This document shows positions 62,063 through 64,000 of a stretch of 64,000 nucleotides of DNA, one piece after another. The position numbers and the translations under genes are program-made. The notes beneath the pieces were generated by a model. That model saw only the letters and a program-made list of their open reading frames with translations, was not told the DNA's origin and searched no databases. The stretch's first letter is position 1. Every line of letters begins with the position of its first letter. The DNA is taken from contig NZ_CP013002.1 in NCBI RefSeq assembly GCF_001414055.1, positions 1,798,001 through 1,862,000 of the forward strand. The letters run 5' to 3'. This DNA is from Caulobacter henricii. Its GTDB lineage: Bacteria > Pseudomonadota > Alphaproteobacteria > Caulobacterales > Caulobacteraceae.

Positions 62063-62629
62063 ATGGCCGCCGCCGAAAAGCCCGTTCTGTCCCGCTATAA
62101 AGAGCGCATGGAAAAATCCGTATTGGCTCTGAAAGAAGATTTCGCCGGTTTGCGGACGGGCCGCGCGTCTTCAAACCTGCTCGACCAGATCATGGTCAAT
62201 GCCTACGGTTCCATGGTTCAACTGAATACGGTTGCCTCGATCAGTGTTCCGGAGCCGCGTCAGATCAATGTCAATATCTGGGACAAGGGTGTCGTCTCGG
62301 CGGTAGAGAAAGCGATCCGCAATTCGGATCTCGGGCTGAACCCTGTCGTTGAAGGTAATAACCTTCGCATTCCTATCCCGCCCCTGACCGAAGAGCGTCG
62401 TAAGGACCTCTCGAAGATTGCTGGGAAATACGCTGAGGCCCAGAAGGTGGCCGTGCGCAACATCCGCCGTGACGCCAATGACGATCTGAAGAAGGCCGAA
62501 AAGGCGAGCGTCATCAGCGAAGATGAGCTCAAGAAGATGGAAACCGAGGTCCAGAAGATGACCGACGAAGCCATCAAGAAGGTCGACGAGGCCTTGAAAA
62601 TCAAAGAACAAGAGATCATGCAAGTTTAA
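62063..62629 (+). CDS. frr: Ribosome recycling factor
   Basis: 188 residues, from the ATG at 62063 after AGAGAG. GLRTGRASSNLLDQI in the first helix and IPPLTEERRKDLSKIAGKYAE are the family signatures. Dismantles post-termination ribosomes with EF-G. Normal length. Confidence 0.97.
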   Translation: MAAAEKPVLSRYKERMEKSVLALKEDFAGLRTGRASSNLLDQIMVNAYGSMVQLNTVASISVPEPRQINVNIWDKGVVSAVEKAIRNSDLGLNPVVEGNNLRIPIPPLTEERRKDLSKIAGKYAEAQKVAVRNIRRDANDDLKKAEKASVISEDELKKMETEVQKMTDEAIKKVDEALKIKEQEIMQV

Positions 62630-62673
62630 GGACCGGCCTGAGTATATGGGACGGTTAGGGAAGGCTTGAAACG

Positions 62674-63453
62674 ATGTCGGCGACGACCGGCCTGCAGGAT
62701 GTTTCGGCGCGCGCTGGGGGCGATGCGTCGAGTCGCTCCTTGCATGTGGCCATCATCATGGACGGGAACGGTCGCTGGGCGAAGCGTCGCGGGATGCCGC
62801 GTGCGCTGGGTCATCGCGCCGGCGTCAACGCGCTCAAGCGCACGGTCGAAGCCGCCCCAGACCAGGGTGTCGGCGTTCTGACCGTGTTCGGTTTTTCGAC
62901 CGAAAACTGGAGCCGTCCTGCGCATGAAGTGTCGGAGTTGATGGGCCTTCTCAAGGCCTATGTGGAATCCGATCTGGAGCGTCTGGACCGAGAGGGGGTT
63001 CGGGTTCGGATCATCGGCCGCAGAACGGGCCTAGCCCCGGATATACAGGAGATTATCGAGCGGGCGGAGCGGCGAACAGCCAGCAACACCAAGTTCACGC
63101 TTCAGGTCGCCTTCAACTACGGTGGCCGCGCCGATATCGCTGATGCTGCCCGGGCCTTTGCTGAAGCCGTGGAACGTGGCGAGGCCAAGGCGGCCGACCT
63201 CAATGAAGCCGTTTTCGAAAGCCTTCTTTCGACATCCGCCGCGCCGGCCCCTGATGTGATTGTGCGCACCAGCGGAGAGCAAAGGATTTCAAACTTCCTG
63301 CTTTGGGAATGTGCCTACGCCGAACTGGTTTTCCAGGACGTGCTGTGGCCCGATTACGGACCCGAAGCCCTCTCTGCGGCCATCACAGAATACCGCGGTC
63401 GTGACCGTCGCTATGGAGGCATTGCTGCCGATGACGTCGCCGTCGCCGGCTAA
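62674..63453 (+). CDS. uppS: Isoprenyl transferase (undecaprenyl diphosphate synthase)
   Basis: 259 residues. The catalytic Asp30 sits in HVAIIMDGNGRWAKRRG; FGFSTENWSRP, FNYGGRADI and VRTSGEQRISNFLLWECAYAEL complete the cis-prenyltransferase set. Makes the lipid carrier for peptidoglycan and O-antigen. Its last 23 nt overlap cdsA. Confidence 0.96.
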   Translation: MSATTGLQDVSARAGGDASSRSLHVAIIMDGNGRWAKRRGMPRALGHRAGVNALKRTVEAAPDQGVGVLTVFGFSTENWSRPAHEVSELMGLLKAYVESDLERLDREGVRVRIIGRRTGLAPDIQEIIERAERRTASNTKFTLQVAFNYGGRADIADAARAFAEAVERGEAKAADLNEAVFESLLSTSAAPAPDVIVRTSGEQRISNFLLWECAYAELVFQDVLWPDYGPEALSAAITEYRGRDRRYGGIAADDVAVAG

Positions 63454-64000
63454 GCGCTTCAACTGGAAAAACCTGCGAGTGCGCGTGCTATCTGGCACCG
63501 TACTCGTGCCTACGGTCGTGGCCGCCGTTTGGTTTGGTGAGATCTGGTTCCTGGCACTTGTCGCCGTCTGTGTTGCGCTTTTGGCCCGCGAGTGGGGCAA
63601 GATGAGTGCGCCCAGAGCCTCAGGTGGCGTTGCCTTTGCCATCGGTGCGGCAGTGCTGGTTGCCGTTATTGCAGCCTATAGAGGCCACTATTATCTTACC
63701 TGGCCGCTCCTCGTTGCAGGGGCGATCCTGGCCGCATTGCTCGCCCGCGGCGCAGTTGAGCGACGCGCGGACGCTGCTTATGGCGTGATCTATATTGGTC
63801 CGGCCTGTATCGCGCTGGTCTGGTTACGTGGTCTGGATGTGGGGCTAAGCTGGACGCTGTTGCTGTTCGCCGTCACTTGGTTTGCAGACATTTTCGCCTT
63901 TGTCGTCGGCAGTATCCTGAAGGGGCCCAAGCTCTGGCCCCGGTTCTCGCCTAACAAAACGTGGTCAGGCTTTTTCGGCGGTCTGGTGGCAGCTTCCCTC
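63431..64000 (+). CDS. cdsA: Phosphatidate cytidylyltransferase, N-terminal part
   Basis: The frame opens at the ATG on 63431 inside uppS and stays open to the window edge (190 codons). Several membrane helices are seen, and near the end VTWFADIFAFVVGSILKGPK and SPNKTWSGFFGG match the CDP-diglyceride synthase signature region. It makes CDP-diacylglycerol for phospholipid synthesis. The C-terminal part lies outside the window. Confidence 0.9.
   Translation, partial: MTSPSPAKRFNWKNLRVRVLSGTVLVPTVVAAVWFGEIWFLALVAVCVALLAREWGKMSAPRASGGVAFAIGAAVLVAVIAAYRGHYYLTWPLLVAGAILAALLARGAVERRADAAYGVIYIGPACIALVWLRGLDVGLSWTLLLFAVTWFADIFAFVVGSILKGPKLWPRFSPNKTWSGFFGGLVAASL

Overview
The window reads as a chromosomal segment of a high-GC alphaproteobacterium of the Caulobacter group (order Caulobacterales). 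The main reasons are the hdaA, parE, tig-clpP-cicA-clpX-lon-hup, nuoA-N, dnaE-sidA and rpsB-tsf-pyrH-frr-uppS-cdsA gene sets, close similarity of Tig, CoaX and NuoI to the Caulobacter crescentus proteins as I remember them, a LexA box of the GTTC-N7-GTTC type, and GANTC (CcrM methylation) sites in several promoter regions. Almost all of the DNA is core genome; I see no prophage, IS element or CRISPR array.

Left part (1-16.6 kb): the replication-control ATPase HdaA, a small membrane protein, an EcsC-family protein and four REPIN-type inverted repeats packed into 3.1 kb. Then, on the minus strand, topoisomerase IV subunit ParE, a translationally coupled pair of exported amidohydrolase-fold proteins (one with and one without the metal ligands), a TonB-dependent receptor with its terminator, and the nitrogen genes glnB-glnA behind a candidate sigma-54 promoter. 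A thiolase-like protein, a histidine phosphatase and the NAD(P)HX repair enzyme NnrDE follow on the plus strand, then tRNA-Leu(UAG).

Protein quality control (16.7-24.6 kb): trigger factor, ClpP, the divergent phosphatase-like CicA, ClpX, Lon and HU, most with clear terminators. A near-perfect 29-bp palindrome centred on a GANTC site lies between cicA and clpX, and three GANTC sites plus a heat-shock-like promoter lie before lon.

Small accessory block (24.6-29.8 kb): between tRNA-Val and two identical tRNA-Asp genes sit two glycosyltransferases, an SPFH-domain protein coupled to a ribbon-helix-helix regulator with an adjacent palindromic operator, and a luciferase-like flavin oxidoreductase.

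Respiration (30-46 kb): the complete 14-gene complex I operon nuoA-N, interrupted by five small non-nuo genes (three membrane proteins, a SnoaL-like protein, a lipoprotein), mostly joined by ATGA or GTGA start/stop overlaps. NuoL carries a 44-residue His/Asp-rich loop. The operon continues without a break into birA, coaX and RNase J.

Right part (49-64 kb): methylmalonyl-CoA epimerase, a DUF1467 protein, ProS, the lipoprotein-release components LolC and LolD, a nucleoside hydrolase, the SOS-induced 29-residue division inhibitor SidA with its LexA box, the replicative polymerase DnaE, a GFA/CENP-V protein, a DUF5076 protein, then the translation/envelope cluster rpsB-tsf-pyrH-frr-uppS-cdsA, the last cut by the window edge. 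Function calls rest on motif and family recognition by eye; no database search was run.
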